Shown: in pieces, positions 24,293-35,629 of the stretch
How the letters are laid out: every line of letters begins with the position of its first letter
How positions within the stretch are numbered: the first letter of the stretch is position 1
Origin: Xanthostigma xanthostigma
Taxonomy: Eukaryota; Arthropoda; Insecta; Raphidioptera; Raphidiidae
Direction of reading: 5' to 3'
Length of the DNA stretch: 64,000 nt
NCBI GenBank assembly: GCA_963575645.1
Contig: OY754473.1
Span: forward strand, 1,922,001-1,986,000
The notes under the pieces: generated by a model
The model's input: only the letters and a program-made list of their open reading frames with translations
Databases searched by the model: none
Told to the model about the DNA's origin: nothing
Position numbers and translations under genes: made by a program

Positions 24293-24477
24293 TCTATACA
24301 TATAAAAAGTATAATTACTGCTTTTTATCGACAAAAACTTTTGAACGGTAACTCCGATCATCATGAAAATTGGACACAACATTCATCTCGGTAAACTAAG
24401 ATGAATGTGCGTATTCATGTCCCTCCCTTCCCCATTTGTTCTTTTGCACCCGGGTGAAACCGGGCGGGACCACTAGT
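24293..24477 (+). mobile_element. Non-autonomous Helitron, copy 2
   Basis: TCTATACATATAA start, hairpin CCCGGGTGAAACCGGGCGGG, CACTAGT end. It sits at the same intron site as copies 1 and 3. Confidence 0.8.
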
Positions 24478-24938
24478 TTTTCTAATATAGCGATGTCACA
24501 ATGTGTGTTTCTTAACAATGTAGCGAACAGTAGCTACACTTGCAAGTTATTAAATTAATTAATTTATAGCCTTACTCGTATAATCCATTTCAATACTAAA
24601 TTATACAGACTAAATTAATACCTCTTATAAAATTGTATTTCATTGCTCTTTTCTTTATTGATCTTCTTGCAAATTTTTCATTTTTTAGATCAGATGCCAA
24701 ATTTGATCTGTCAAAAAACGTGGCTCTAAGCTGGAAAAAACTTATGAGTTCCAGATGCAAATAATACAGCCTGAGAAAACTCTGCAACAATTACATACTT
24801 TTGACACGCAATCTAAACACGAGAAGCATTTCTGCAAAGTGTGGTACTTTAGAAATCCGTGAGGTGATTGACTTGAAAGTCAACTGGACTGAGAAAGAAT
24901 ACGAAAGTTATAATTAATCAAGCGAAATTAACATAGAA

Positions 24939-25661
24939 ATGTCTTTAAAATCCAAAATAAAAGACGAGGACGATAATTCACTGATTTCACCAGACTGTGC
25001 TGATGACATCTTAGAACCTTTATCTATGGATGATGAGGAATTGGAGGAGGGCATGAATATCAATTCGAAAGTGGAAGAACCTACAAATTTTAACTCGGAA
25101 TACAAAACTATTGAGGAAACGTTTTCAAGATCCGAAATAAAAGAAGAGGACGATAATTCACTGATTTCACCAGACTGTGCTGAAGACATCTTAGAACCTT
25201 TATCTATGGATGGTGAGGAATTGGAGGAAGACATGAATATCAATTGGAAAGTGGAAGAATGTACAAATTTGTACTCGGAATGCAAAGGTACTGAGGAAAT
25301 GTCTTTAAAATCCAAAATAAAAGACGAGGACGATAATTCACTCATGATTTCACCAGACCGTGCTGATGAAATCTTAGAACCTTTATCTATGGATGATGAG
25401 GAATTGGAGGAGGACATGAATATCAATTCGAAAGTGGAAGAACCTACAAATTTTAACTCGGAATACAAAACTATTGAGGAAACGCCTTCAAGATTCGAAA
25501 TAAAAGAAGAGGACGATAATTCACTGATTTCACCAGACTGTGCTGAAGACATCTTAGAACCTTTATCTATGAATGGTGAGGAATTGGAGGAAGACATGAA
25601 TATCAATTGGAAAGTGGAAGAACGTACAAATTTGTACTCGGAATGCAAAGGTACTGAGGAA
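24939..25661 (+). repeat. Intragenic linker repeat, 2 x 360 bp (4 x about 180 bp)
   Basis: ATGTCTTTAAAATCC begins at 24939, 25299 and 25662, giving spacings of 360 and 363 (one inserted codon, LMIS). Each 360-bp unit contains two related 180-bp modules. All are in frame, so the protein gains acidic modules. Confidence 0.85.
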
Positions 25662-26816
25662 ATGTCTTTAAAATCCGAAATCAAAGACGAACCGATGGAC
25701 AAAAACTCATTAAATCTGACGGAATTTACTGATGACACAGTCAATGATTTTTCTAATGGTGCTAGCGAAGTCAGTTGCGAAGACACAAAGGTCGGTTTTG
25801 GTCACATATCAGGAAATTTCGCTTGTTCTCGTTTATCTGACGTGGAAGAGAATTTTGAAAAATTTGAAGAAAAAATTGAAAATACCTCGATGGATCGGGA
25901 GAAACACAAGAAACCCAGTACAGTGACGTCGCACCAATTTAAGATTAAAGACACGTGTAAAAAAAGGTACATTAAATTACGCTTTTCAGAAAGTCGCAAG
26001 GGTACACGCACTAGCAAGAAATTAAATCAATGCGACATTTGTAAGAAGTGTTTCACACAGTCAAGCAATTTAAATACGCACAAACTGATACATAGTGGTG
26101 AAAAACCATATCACTGTGACATTTGTAAGAAGGGTTTTGCTGTAAAGTGCAATTTAAATGCGCACAAACTGACACATACTGATGAGAAACCATATCAATG
26201 TGACATATGTAAGAAATGTTTTACTCAGGCAAGCGGTTTAAATTACCACAAACTGACACATACTGGTGAGAAGCCATATCAATGTGAAGTTTGTAAGAAG
26301 TGTTTCACTCTGTCAAGCCATTTAAATACACACAAACTGATTCATACTGGTGAGAAACCATTTCAGTGTGATATTTGTAAAAAGCGTTTCACTCGGTCAG
26401 ACTTGTTAAATAGACACAAACTGGCACATACTGGTGAAAAACCATATCAATGTGACATTTGTAAGAAGTGTTACACTCACTCAAGCCATTTAAATACTCA
26501 CAAACTGATTCATACTGGTGAGAAACCATTTCAGTGTGATATTTGTAAAAAGCGTTTCACTCGGTCAGACTTGTTAAATAGACACAAACTGGTACATACT
26601 GGCGAGAAACCTTATCAATGTGACATTTGTCAGAAGAGTTTCACTCAGTCACACAGATTAAATGTTCACAAACGGCTACATACAGGTAAGAAACCATGTC
26701 ATTGTGACATATTTGTAAAAAAGTGTTACATTAACTGGGGCAATTTGAATCACCACAATATTAATTTGGCATCAAATAAAAGATGTCAATTAAAACTTAA
26801 AATTTTAATTCATTAA
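24939..26816 (+). CDS. ZAD-less C2H2 zinc-finger protein with quadruplicated linker, 8 fingers (exon 2 at 24689)
   Basis: Exon 2 begins at 24689 with the ZAD frame broken; a stop lies just before ATG 24939. Residues about 1-240 are four tandem copies of a 60-residue acidic module (K/E-IKxEDDNSL-SPD-A-DILEPLSM...EELEE-MNIN-KVEE...). Then come LKSEIKDEPMDKNS, a basic region (KKRYIKLRFSESRKGTRTSKK), 8 C2H2 fingers and a degenerate ninth (CHCDIFVKKCYINWGNLNHH). Fingers 4-5 and 6-7 are near-identical pairs (SSHLNTH/RSDLLNRH), a two-finger duplication. The tail LASNKRCQLKLKILIH is read from former 3' UTR. It is the first finger exon of the 23-41 kb unit and is followed by three open second-type exons. 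Confidence 0.6.
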   Translation: MSLKSKIKDEDDNSLISPDCADDILEPLSMDDEELEEGMNINSKVEEPTNFNSEYKTIEETFSRSEIKEEDDNSLISPDCAEDILEPLSMDGEELEEDMNINWKVEECTNLYSECKGTEEMSLKSKIKDEDDNSLMISPDRADEILEPLSMDDEELEEDMNINSKVEEPTNFNSEYKTIEETPSRFEIKEEDDNSLISPDCAEDILEPLSMNGEELEEDMNINWKVEERTNLYSECKGTEEMSLKSEIKDEPMDKNSLNLTEFTDDTVNDFSNGASEVSCEDTKVGFGHISGNFACSRLSDVEENFEKFEEKIENTSMDREKHKKPSTVTSHQFKIKDTCKKRYIKLRFSESRKGTRTSKKLNQCDICKKCFTQSSNLNTHKLIHSGEKPYHCDICKKGFAVKCNLNAHKLTHTDEKPYQCDICKKCFTQASGLNYHKLTHTGEKPYQCEVCKKCFTLSSHLNTHKLIHTGEKPFQCDICKKRFTRSDLLNRHKLAHTGEKPYQCDICKKCYTHSSHLNTHKLIHTGEKPFQCDICKKRFTRSDLLNRHKLVHTGEKPYQCDICQKSFTQSHRLNVHKRLHTGKKPCHCDIFVKKCYINWGNLNHHNINLASNKRCQLKLKILIH

Positions 26817-26973
26817 AATAGAAAGTACGGGGTTCAATTTTGTTCCAATGTTTATACAATACCTATTATATTTAAATATTATTTGAGTCCCAGTAGAGGC
26901 ATTGTTTGAAAATAAATTTTATTAATACAACTTTGCAAAACTCGGTATTTCTTAATAATAATAGCAAACTATA

Positions 26974-27740
26974 TACAGGCTGTCCCATTAAGAATGGGAC
27001 ATAGAACAACCGCAGATTCTCCAATTCAAAATAAAACGATTAAGCGAAATATGTTTAGATAAAATGTTACTCGCTCTACCAGTGGCGTACGGCAGGGGTA
27101 AGTAATGCTTGTACCCCATCTAAATGTTACGCCGCTGTCTAAATTTTAATTTTGACTATAATTTTAATTTTTTTGATATTTTCTAAGTCAATAATACACT
27201 TGTTAGTTTGTTGTGAAGTCATTGGTTTTCGAGATATTCGCAGTTAAAGATAGATAGACATGTACTTTTTTTTTGTATTATTATTAATAATCTTCATTTT
27301 TACAATTTTGTCTTAAAAAAACTGCGAATATCTCGAAAACCAATGACTTTACAACAAACTAACAAGTGTACATTATTGACTTAGAATATATCAAAAAAAT
27401 TAAAATTATAGTCAAAATTAAAATTTAGACAGCGGCGTAACATTTAGAAGGGGTACAAGCATTACTTACTCCTGCCGTACGCCACTGGTAGAGCGTACTG
27501 AACTAATTTTTTTATTGTTAGGTGCATTTTATGATATTTAACAAGTGTGCCGATTTGAGTAAAATTATACGGTGTATTAAAAAAATTATGGACATTAATA
27601 ATTTTTCAGTTTTCAACTTCAACACCCCGTATTTCGGAGACGAGTAACATTTTATCTAAGCATATTTCGCTTAATCGTTTTATTTTGAATTGGAGAATCT
27701 GCGGTTGTTCTATGTTCCATTCTTAATGGGACACCCTGTA
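26974..27740. mobile_element. MITE with long inverted repeats (TACAGG(G/C)TGTCCCATTAAG), TA target site
   Basis: The left end TACAGGCTGTCCCATTAAGA mirrors the right end TCTTAATGGGACACCCTGTA, and the match continues about 90 bp inward. The homologous 3' UTR at about 29910 reads AATAGCAAACTATATATAGATAG without insert, giving a clear empty site and a TA (or TATA) duplication. Confidence 0.85.
27072..27495. mobile_element. Palindromic MITE nested in the 26.97-kb MITE
   Basis: CGCTCTACCAGTGGCG and its inverse CGCCACTGGTAGAGCG bound a palindrome with arms of roughly 200 bp (GTACGGCAGGGGTAAGTAAT..., GACAGCGGCGTAACATTTAG). It interrupts the left arm of the outer element exactly after GTTACT; the outer right arm shows the unbroken form. 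Confidence 0.8.
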
Positions 27741-28210
27741 TAGATAGATTTCTATATTTCAAGAATAGCTTAACAACTGTAAATTATGTCAATATTTCAA
27801 ACTGTATATCACAAATTATAAAGATTATTATTTAAAAAAAAAATTTGTAAGGTATCAATTGACCATTTGTCCTGTAAAAGTAACTGTCTTGAACTGTCTT
27901 TTCGAGTGAGTTGGAGTTATTATACATGTCAAGTATGATATTTCCATAGTTTCCAGTCATATATATGAAAACAAATGCAGTAAAACCTGCAAGACACTAT
28001 CTGCCTTGCTTCATTTTAGCATCTCTGTGCGTTGGCCAGTTTTCACTCAGTCAAGTTATTTAAAAACCCAGATACCGGCACGTATACTGGTGAGGAACCA
28101 TAGCAAAGTGACCTTTGTAAAAAATGTTACTGACAAATACAATTTTGTTATAGCAGATGAATTTTCATTCGTTTTGTAAATGTCATAATTCGTTTTACAT
28201 TTATTTGCAG

Positions 28211-29760
28211 AAACTTTTTCTAACAATGTTGAGGAATCAGTTAACAATATTGGCGACGGTAAATTGGTGGAAGACACGAATATCAATTGGAAAGTGGAAG
28301 AACCTACAAATTTTAACTCGGAATGCAAAAGTACTGAGGAAATGTCTTTAAAATCCAAAATCAAAGACGAGCCAAAAGACGACAGCTCATTAACACTGAC
28401 GGAATATACTGATGACACAGTAAATGATTTTTCAAATGATGCTAGCGAAATCAGTTGCGAAGACACAAAGGTTGATTTTGGTCAAATATCTGGAAATTTC
28501 GCATGTCCTCGTTTATCTGACGTGAAAGAGAATTTTGAAAAATTTGAAGAAAAAATTGAAAGTACCTCGATGGATCGGGAGAAACACAAGAAACCTAGTA
28601 CAGTGAAGTCACACCAATTTAAAATTAAAGACAGGTGTAAAAAAAGGTACATTAAATCACGCTTTTCAGAAAGTCGCAAGGGTACACGCACTAGTAAGAA
28701 ATTAAATCAATGCGACATTTGTAAGAAGTGTTTCACACAGTCAAGCAATTTAAATACGCACAAACTGATACATACTGGTGAAAAACCATATCATTGTGAC
28801 ATTTGTAAGAAGGGTTTCGCTGTAAAGTGCAATTTAAATACGCACAAACTGACACATACTGATGAGAAACCGTATCAATGTGACATTTGTAAGAAGTGTT
28901 TCAGTCAATCAAGTCATTTAAATACTCACAAACTGCAACATACTGGTGAGAAACCGTATCAATGTGACATTTGTAAGAAGTGTTTTACAAGGTCAGACGT
29001 CTTAAATAGACACAAACTGGTACATAAACTGATTCATACTGGTGAGAAACCATATCAATGTGACATTTGTAAAAAGCGTTTCACTCGGTCAGGTAAATTA
29101 AATATTCACAAACTGGTACATACTGATGTGAAACCATATCAATGTGACATTTGTAAGAAGTGTTTCACTAGGTCAAGCAGTTTAAAAACTCACAAACTGA
29201 CACATACTGATGAGAAACCATATCAATGTGACATTTGTAAAAAGCGTTTCCCGCGGCCAAGCCATTTAAATAGTCACAAACGGAACCATAAAGAAGAGAA
29301 ACCATATCAATGTGACATTTGTAAGAAGTGTTTCACTCAGTCGAGCAATTTAAATACTCACAAACTGCAACATACTGGTGAAAAACCATATCACTGTGAC
29401 ATTTGTAGTAAGTCTTTCGCTGCAAAATGCAATTTAATTACTCATAAACTGACGCATACTGATGAGAAACCATATCAATGTGACATTTGTAAGAAGTGTT
29501 TCAGTCAATCAAGTCATTTAAAAACTCATAAACTGATTCATACTGGCGAGAAACCATATCAATGTGACATTTGTCAGAAGAGTTTCACTCAGTCACACAG
29601 ATTAAAAGTTCACAAACGGCTACATACAGGTAAGAAACCATGTCATTGTGACATATTTGTAAAAAAGTGTTTCATTAACTCGGGCAATTTGAATCACCAC
29701 AATATTAATTTGGCATCAAATAAAAGATGTCAATTAAAACTTAAAATTTTAATTAATTAA
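28211..29760 (+). CDS. Second-type terminal exon, intact, 11 C2H2 fingers
   Basis: The acceptor TTTATTTGCAG ends at 28210. The exon is open from its first base in the frame AA-ACT-TTT, so it needs a phase-1 junction upstream and has no ATG of its own until 28342 (MSLKSKIKDEPKDDSS). It encodes linker TFSNNVEESVNNIGDGKLVED, NINWKVEEP, a basic region (KKRYIKSRFSESRKGTRTSKK), 11 fingers and a degenerate tail. The link after finger 4 is expanded to HKLVHKLIHTGEKP. No exon 1 or ZAD lies between it and the exon 2 at 24.7 kb, so it is either spliced to upstream exons or orphaned. AATAAA is at 29855. The product would be a nuclear DNA-binding protein. Confidence 0.6.
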
Positions 29761-30417
29761 AATAGAAAGTACGGGGTTCAATTTTGTTCCAATGTTTATG
29801 CAATATCTATTATTTTTAAATATTATTTGAATCCCAGCAGAGGCATTGTTTGAAAATAAATTTTATTAATACAACTTTGCAAAACTCGGTATTTCTTAAT
29901 AATAATAGCAAACTATATATAGATAGATTTCTATATTTCAAGAATAGCTTAAAAGCTGTGAATTATGTCAATATTTCAAACTATATATCATAAATTATAA
30001 AGATTATTTTTCAAAAAAATTTTTGTAAGGTATCAATTGACCATTTGTCCTGTAAAAGTAACTGTCTTGAACTGTCTTTTTGAGTGATTTGGAGTTATCA
30101 TACATCTCAAATATGATATTTCCGTAGTTTCCAGTCATATAAATGAAAATAAATGCAGTAAACCTGTAAGACACTATCTGCCTTGCATCATTTTAGCATC
30201 TCTGTGTGTTGGCCAGTTTTCACTCAGTCAAGTTATTTAAAAACCCAGAAACCGGCACGTATACTGGTGAGGAACCATATCAAAGTAACCTTTGTAAAAA
30301 ATGTTTCACTCAGTCAATCATTTTAAGTACTGACAAATACAATTTTGTTATGGCATATGAAATTTCATTCGTTTTGTAACTTACAAATGTCATAATTCGT
30401 TTTACATTTATTTGCAG

Positions 30418-31913
30418 AAACTTTTTCTAAGGATGTTGAGGAATCAATTAGCAATATTGGCGACAGTAAATTGGTGGAAGACATGAATATCAATTGGAAA
30501 GTGGAAGAACCTGCAAATTTTAACTCGGAATGCAAAAGTACTGAAGAAATGTCTTTAAAATCCGAAATCAAAGACGAACCGATGGACAACAGCTCATTAA
30601 ATCTGACGGAATATACTGATGGCACAGTAAATGATTTTTCTAATAGTGTTAGCGAAATCAGTTGCGAAGACACAAAGGTCGGTTTTGGTCACATATCGGG
30701 AAATATCACATATCCTCGTTTATCTGTCGTGGACGAAAGTTTTGAAAAATTTGAAGAAAAAATTAAAAATACCTCGATAGATCGGGAGAAACACAAGAAA
30801 CCCAGTACAGTGAAGAATACTCACAAACTGCAACCTACTGGTAAAAAGCCACATCAGTGTGACATTTGTGAGAAGTGTTTCGGTAAAAAGAGCACGTTAA
30901 ATACTCACAAACTGATACACACTGGTAAGAAGCCATATCAGTGTGACGTTTGTAAAAAGTGTTACACTCACTCAAGCCATTTAAAAACTCACAAACTGAT
31001 TCATACTGGTGAGAAACCATTTCAGTGTGATATTTGTAAAAAGCGTTTCACTCGGTCAGGTGAATTAAATATTCACAAACTGGTACATACTGGTGAAAAA
31101 CCATATCAATGTGACATTTGTAAGAAGTGTTTCACTCAGTCAAGCAATTTAAATACTCACAAACTGCAACATACTGGAGAAAAACCATATCACTGTGACA
31201 TTTGTAGTAAGTCTTTCGCTGCAAAATGCAATTTAATTACTCACAAACTGACACATAGTGATGAGAAACCGTATCAATGTGACATTTGTAAGAAGTGTTT
31301 CAGTCAATCAAATCATTTAAAAACTCACAAACTGCAACATACTGGTGAGAAACCGTATCAATGTGACGTTTGTAAGAAGTGTTTTATTAGGTCAGACGTT
31401 TTAAATAGACACAAACTGGTACATAAACTGATTCATACTGATGAGAAACCATATCAATGTGACATTTGTAAAAAGTGTTTCTCTCGGTCTGGCTTTTTAA
31501 ATAAACACAAACTGATACATACTGATGAGAAACCATATCAGTGTGACATTTGTAAGAAGTGTTTCACTAGGTCAAGCAGTTTAAATAGACACAAACTGGT
31601 ACATACTGGTGAGAAACCATATCAATGTGACATTTGTATGAAGTGTTTCGCTCAAAAGATCAGTTTTAATACTCACAAACTGCAACATACTGGTGAAAAA
31701 CCATATGAATGTGACGTTTGTAAAAAGTGTTTCTCTCGGTCAGACTTGTTAAATAGACACAAACTGGTACATACTGGCGAGAAACCATATCAATGTGACA
31801 TTTGTCAGAAGCGTTTCACTCAGTCACACAGATTAAATGTTCACAAGCGGCTACATACAGGTAAGAAACCATGTCATGGTGACATATTTGTAAAAAGTGT
31901 TTCATTAACTTGA
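30418..31913 (+). CDS. Second-type terminal exon, intact, 12 C2H2 fingers
   Basis: Acceptor TTTGCAG at 30417, the same phase-1 type frame (TFSKDVEESISNIGDSKLVED), first ATG 30483 (MNINWKVEEP). The linker carries LKSEIKDEPMDNSS. The basic region is absent and the linker runs into half a finger (THKLQPTGKKP), as in the 1-1970 and 6121 frames. Twelve fingers follow; the link after finger 7 has the same HKLVHKLIHT expansion as the 28.2-kb exon. Finger 10 has Phe for the core Leu (KISFNTH). The tail is degenerate (CHGDIFVKSVSLT). Its 3' UTR is split by an insert at 31942-32458. Confidence 0.6.
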
Positions 31914-31941
31914 GCAATTTAAATCACCACAATATTAATTT

Positions 31942-32458
31942 CTTCAAATGAATACCCAAATCATGCTATAATAATAATAGAAATTCACATAAAAATTTAT
32001 TTGATTTTTTTAATGCGATTTATAATTCAATAATTATAGTAATGTTATTAATAAAATATTAACTGATTAGTACTCAGCTGTCACTAGTCACTGTCACTAC
32101 AACAACAGAGATAGAGGCCACATGTCAGTATTAAAAAATTAATAAAATCAAAAGTACGTGGTAAATTATTCTGAAATTTTTGCAGTGTGTATTTCAGACA
32201 TCGTTCTATCCATTAAAAAGTTTTTTTGTGAGGTCAAGTTTGTCAATTTTTTATAAACCCTCAATTTCCGGAGTTATTGAACAAGGACACTCATAAGGGC
32301 TCGTGTATTTTTGCATAACTTTAATTAACTATATCTCTTAAACGGCGTGGCAAAAAAACCGGGTTTGTTTTTCTGTAGGTGTCTTTAATTATAATCTTTT
32401 GAATAAATACAAAAAAATGTAGGGTCAAGTTTAAGTCATTTGGCTACCAAACTACCTT
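31942..32458. mobile_element. Unclassified insertion in a 3' UTR
   Basis: The family 3' UTR reads ...AATATTAATTTGGCATCAAATAAAAG; here it is split after ATTAATTT and resumes at AATTGGCATC. The about 515-bp insert has no clear inverted ends or coding frame. It contains GGTCAAGTTT twice. Confidence 0.6.
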
Positions 32459-32668
32459 AAATTGGCATCAAATAAAAGATGTCAATTAAAACTCAAAATT
32501 TTTATTCATTAAAATAGAAAGTACGGGGTTCAATTTTTTTCAGTTTTCCAATGTTTATGCAATACCTATTATAATTAAATATTATTTGAGTCCCAGCAGA
32601 GGCATTGTTTGAAAATAAATTTTATTAATACAACTTTGCAACAGTGGGTATATCTTAAGGATGTGTAT

Positions 32669-33485
32669 TAGTGTTGGGGAGAATCGTCTTTTTTGAGAAT
32701 CGAGTACTCTGTAATCGAATACTTTTAAGAATCGAATACTTATCCGAGTACCGAGTACTTCTTCTCATTGCATGCAGTTGATAGTCTGTCAGCTGCTTAG
32801 AATCGATGCTAACCATGCTAACCGAATACCGTCGGCTCGCACATTAGCTTGTGCTGGAAACACTGAATACTGAATGATGGTTGGCCGTGCAATTTTTATG
32901 CAAGTTAAATTTAGTTATGTTAATATTTTCAAATACTTATTGTCGTTAAACTTACTATATCTACTTCAATTTTTTTAATCTAATCGCTATTTTATTTATA
33001 TGGCAAAAGAAGAGTTTATTGATTTTTATTTTTTTAAAGAGTTTATTTATTTTTGTATTTTTTAATATATAATTGTAAGTAATGTTTTTAGTTTCCCTAA
33101 TAAAAATATTAAAATCAAAATAAGTAAGTAGATGCCCCTTTTCATTATGTAAGTACGTGGCGTTGACAAAACGCCTAATATCTATAAATAGGTATAGGTT
33201 GTATTCGGTATTCGAGTACACGCCGTGCAGGTACAGAATCGCATAGACTGTAAAAAGAATTCGATCCCAGCACAGTGCACTGCTAACTGCAGTGTACTGT
33301 GTATTCGATTATTCGAATACCAGTGTGTATTCACGCAGGTACAAAAACGCATCAACTGTAGGAAGAATTCGATTCCTGTACTCGGTCTCCAGTATTCGAA
33401 TACCAGTTACAAGTACTCGAGTACAGCGAGTACTTTGAAGAATCGAGTACTGAATCGATTCTTGTACTCGAGTACCCCATCACTA
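32669..33485. mobile_element. hAT-type non-autonomous element, 8-bp target duplication
   Basis: Ends TAGTGTTGGGG / CCCCATCACTA, flanked by perfect ATGTGTAT at 32661-32668 and 33486-33493. The interior has many GAATCGAGTACT / AGTATTCGA repeats in both orientations near the ends, in the style of the 21.9-kb element. The bases 33494-33741 after it are AT-rich with no feature. Confidence 0.88.
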
Positions 33486-33741
33486 ATGTGTATAAGGCGT
33501 AGATAAATATATATATATATATCTATCGTATAAGGTCAAATTGTGTAGTACCTACATCTAATTAAATTTTCAGAATCATAAATATATAAAAATTTTCATT
33601 TGCGAAGACTTTATGTTAATTTTAATGATTTTTTATGATAGATTTTCTTAAAATTTTCCTATAATTAAATATTATGAACAAATATTTAACATTTAATTTG
33701 ACTACTGTGACTTTAGCATAGATATATATATATATATATTA

Positions 33742-34290
33742 ATAGATAGCGGATGCCTATCCTTGAGCATTGTGCGGAATGGTTCCAATTAGAAGCCATT
33801 TTGTATGCGGATAACGCCGTAAAAAGCGCGCGAGATTCAAAAATTACAATTATTCTATAATATGATTTTATTGAGAAAAACAATAAAACTCGCAGTAAAC
33901 AGTGATATTTCGCTCCAAAACCTATTTTTATATTGAAACGTTTCAAAAATTACAAAACTGAACATAAATATAATATAAAAGCTTAGAACATTTTACATTG
34001 TCAATTTGGCATCAATGCTTGTCAACCTTTATGCCAAATTGACAATGTAAAATGTTCTAAGCTTTTACATTATATTTATGCTCAATTTTGTAATTTTTGA
34101 AACGTTTCAATATAAAAATAGGTTTTGGAGCGAAATATCACTGTTTACTGCGAGTTTTATTGTTTTTCTCAATAAAATCATATTATAGAATAATTAATAT
34201 TTTTGAATCTCGCGCGCTTTTTACGGCGTTTTCCACATACAAAATTTCTTTTAACAGTGACAGGAGGCGCTAGTGTATCCGCAATCTATT
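33742..34290. mobile_element. Hairpin MITE with about 200-bp arms
   Basis: AATAGATAGCGGATGCC at left and GTATCCGCAATCTATT at right are inverse. The arms (CGCGCGAGATTC... through ...ACATTGTCAATTTGGCAT) mirror each other around a short centre near 34015. It lies in (TA)n. Confidence 0.85.
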
Positions 34291-34302
34291 AAATATATAT
34301 AT

Positions 34303-34440
34303 GTCACCGGGATATTGTCAAACCCGTGATATTATAATTTCACTTAGTGAAATTATAATATCACGACTCTTTGTCAATCGTGACATTTTAATTTCACTAG
34401 TGAAATTACAATATCACGGGTTTGACAATATCCCGGTGAC
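34303..34440. mobile_element. Short palindromic MITE
   Basis: GTCACCGGGATATTGTCAAA and its exact inverse TTTGACAATATCCCGGTGAC form the ends. Inner AATTTCACTAGTGAAATT palindromes occur twice. TATATA flanks both sides. Confidence 0.85.
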
Positions 34441-34562
34441 ATATATATCTATGGACTTTAGTCAAAAACAATCAGGCAACATGGCTGTCCACGAGGTCTT
34501 CTGACTTCTGACACTCCGAAACAACGTGGAGATAGAATTTCTAACCTCAAAAATTTGAAGCT

Positions 34563-34721
34563 ATGGATACTATAAATAGTCAAAAAAGAGTTAATTCTCC
34601 TTTTTGTAGAAATAAAAAGGGCCAATTCGTATCTCAATCAAAAAAGCGATGGTTAAATAACCTTCAAGAAAATTGTTCCAAACGAAAACGACCTCGCGAT
34701 GTTTTTAAAATGAGTATGTAG
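34563..34721 (+). CDS. Hypothetical small frame, possible first exon of an unknown gene
   Basis: ATG 34563 opens 52 codons: MDTINSQKRVNSPFCRNKK then a basic stretch (QSKKRWLNNL, CSKRKRPRDVFK). A strong donor-like A/GTATGT lies at 34713-34719, just before the stop, so it could be a first coding exon with its next exon elsewhere. It is unrelated to the zinc-finger family. No downstream partner is recognised in the window. Bases 34722-35170 show no other feature. It may equally be chance or part of an unrecognised element. Confidence 0.25.
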   Translation: MDTINSQKRVNSPFCRNKKGQFVSQSKKRWLNNLQENCSKRKRPRDVFKMSM

Positions 34722-35170
34722 TTATAAATTATAATATTTATTTACTTTCGAAATAAATATAATCATATTCTTAAACTTTATCTGAAAAAAGTCTTTTTAA
34801 GAATTTTTAATTACTAGAGAAATTAAAAATATGTTTTCCTGTTACAACCTGTCAATTTTTATTGCAGAATAGACATAAAGGTCACACATTTTGAGATTCG
34901 AATGTAATTTCATTGTCACAATTCAGAAGCTGGTTGTAATTATTATTACGCTCATATATTGCTGAAAATGAACATACGAACATTTTAGTTTTCCAAACAA
35001 AAATAAATATCACAAATCTTTTACATACTTTTGTTACATTACAGCGTTTATCCGACATATAAACGCATTTTGTGTTCTAAATGCACATAAATGTCAAAAA
35101 TGACAGGTCCAGAATAATTGACAGTTGGTTCACGTGATATGACATTTCATAAATGCGATCTCTATTGCCA

Positions 35171-35629
35171 CTGTTACACTCAGCCCAATCGGGTAGGGAA
35201 GTGGGCAGCGTGAGAATGTGAACACGTTCCTCGCGCTGCCACTGCTCATGCTATTGCCACTGCTTGGCGCTCCCTCAATTGTCGGTTTTTCGTGCAGAAG
35301 TCAAAGGAAGGCAGCGCGAGTGCGAGTCGGTGTTTACATTCAGCCAGTGTAATTTGTATGACACGTCGTTCTATTACGATGAATTGCTAACATCCAGTAT
35401 CTCCTTTGGCGACGGCGTCTTATTTTTATTCCATTTCTTTTTAAAACACTTAAATAATTGTGTAAACTTAGCGCTGCCGCCGCAAAAACCTCTACGTCCG
35501 CCATCGCTGCGAGTTAAACACGCACTCGCGTCGAATGTGAACACTTACTCGCGTCGATCCTGCCGCAGAAGTATTTTGGGAAATAATCGCGGCAGCGGCA
35601 GGAGCAGTGGCAGGTGCTGAGTGTAACAG
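35171..35629. mobile_element. GC-richer MITE with CTGTTACACTCAGC ends
   Basis: CTGTTACACTCAGC at left and GCTGAGTGTAACAG at right. Internal GCAGCGCGAG / CTCGCGCTGCC-type motifs are also inverted near the ends. It is markedly richer in GC than its surroundings. The 118-codon frame inside is explained by the element. Bases 35630-36050 hold nothing recognised. Confidence 0.75.

Noticed and set aside
35264-35620. 118-codon + strand frame
   Set aside because: It is bounded by the inverted ends of a MITE, with Ser/Arg-rich translation from GC-rich inverted motifs; no family resemblance.
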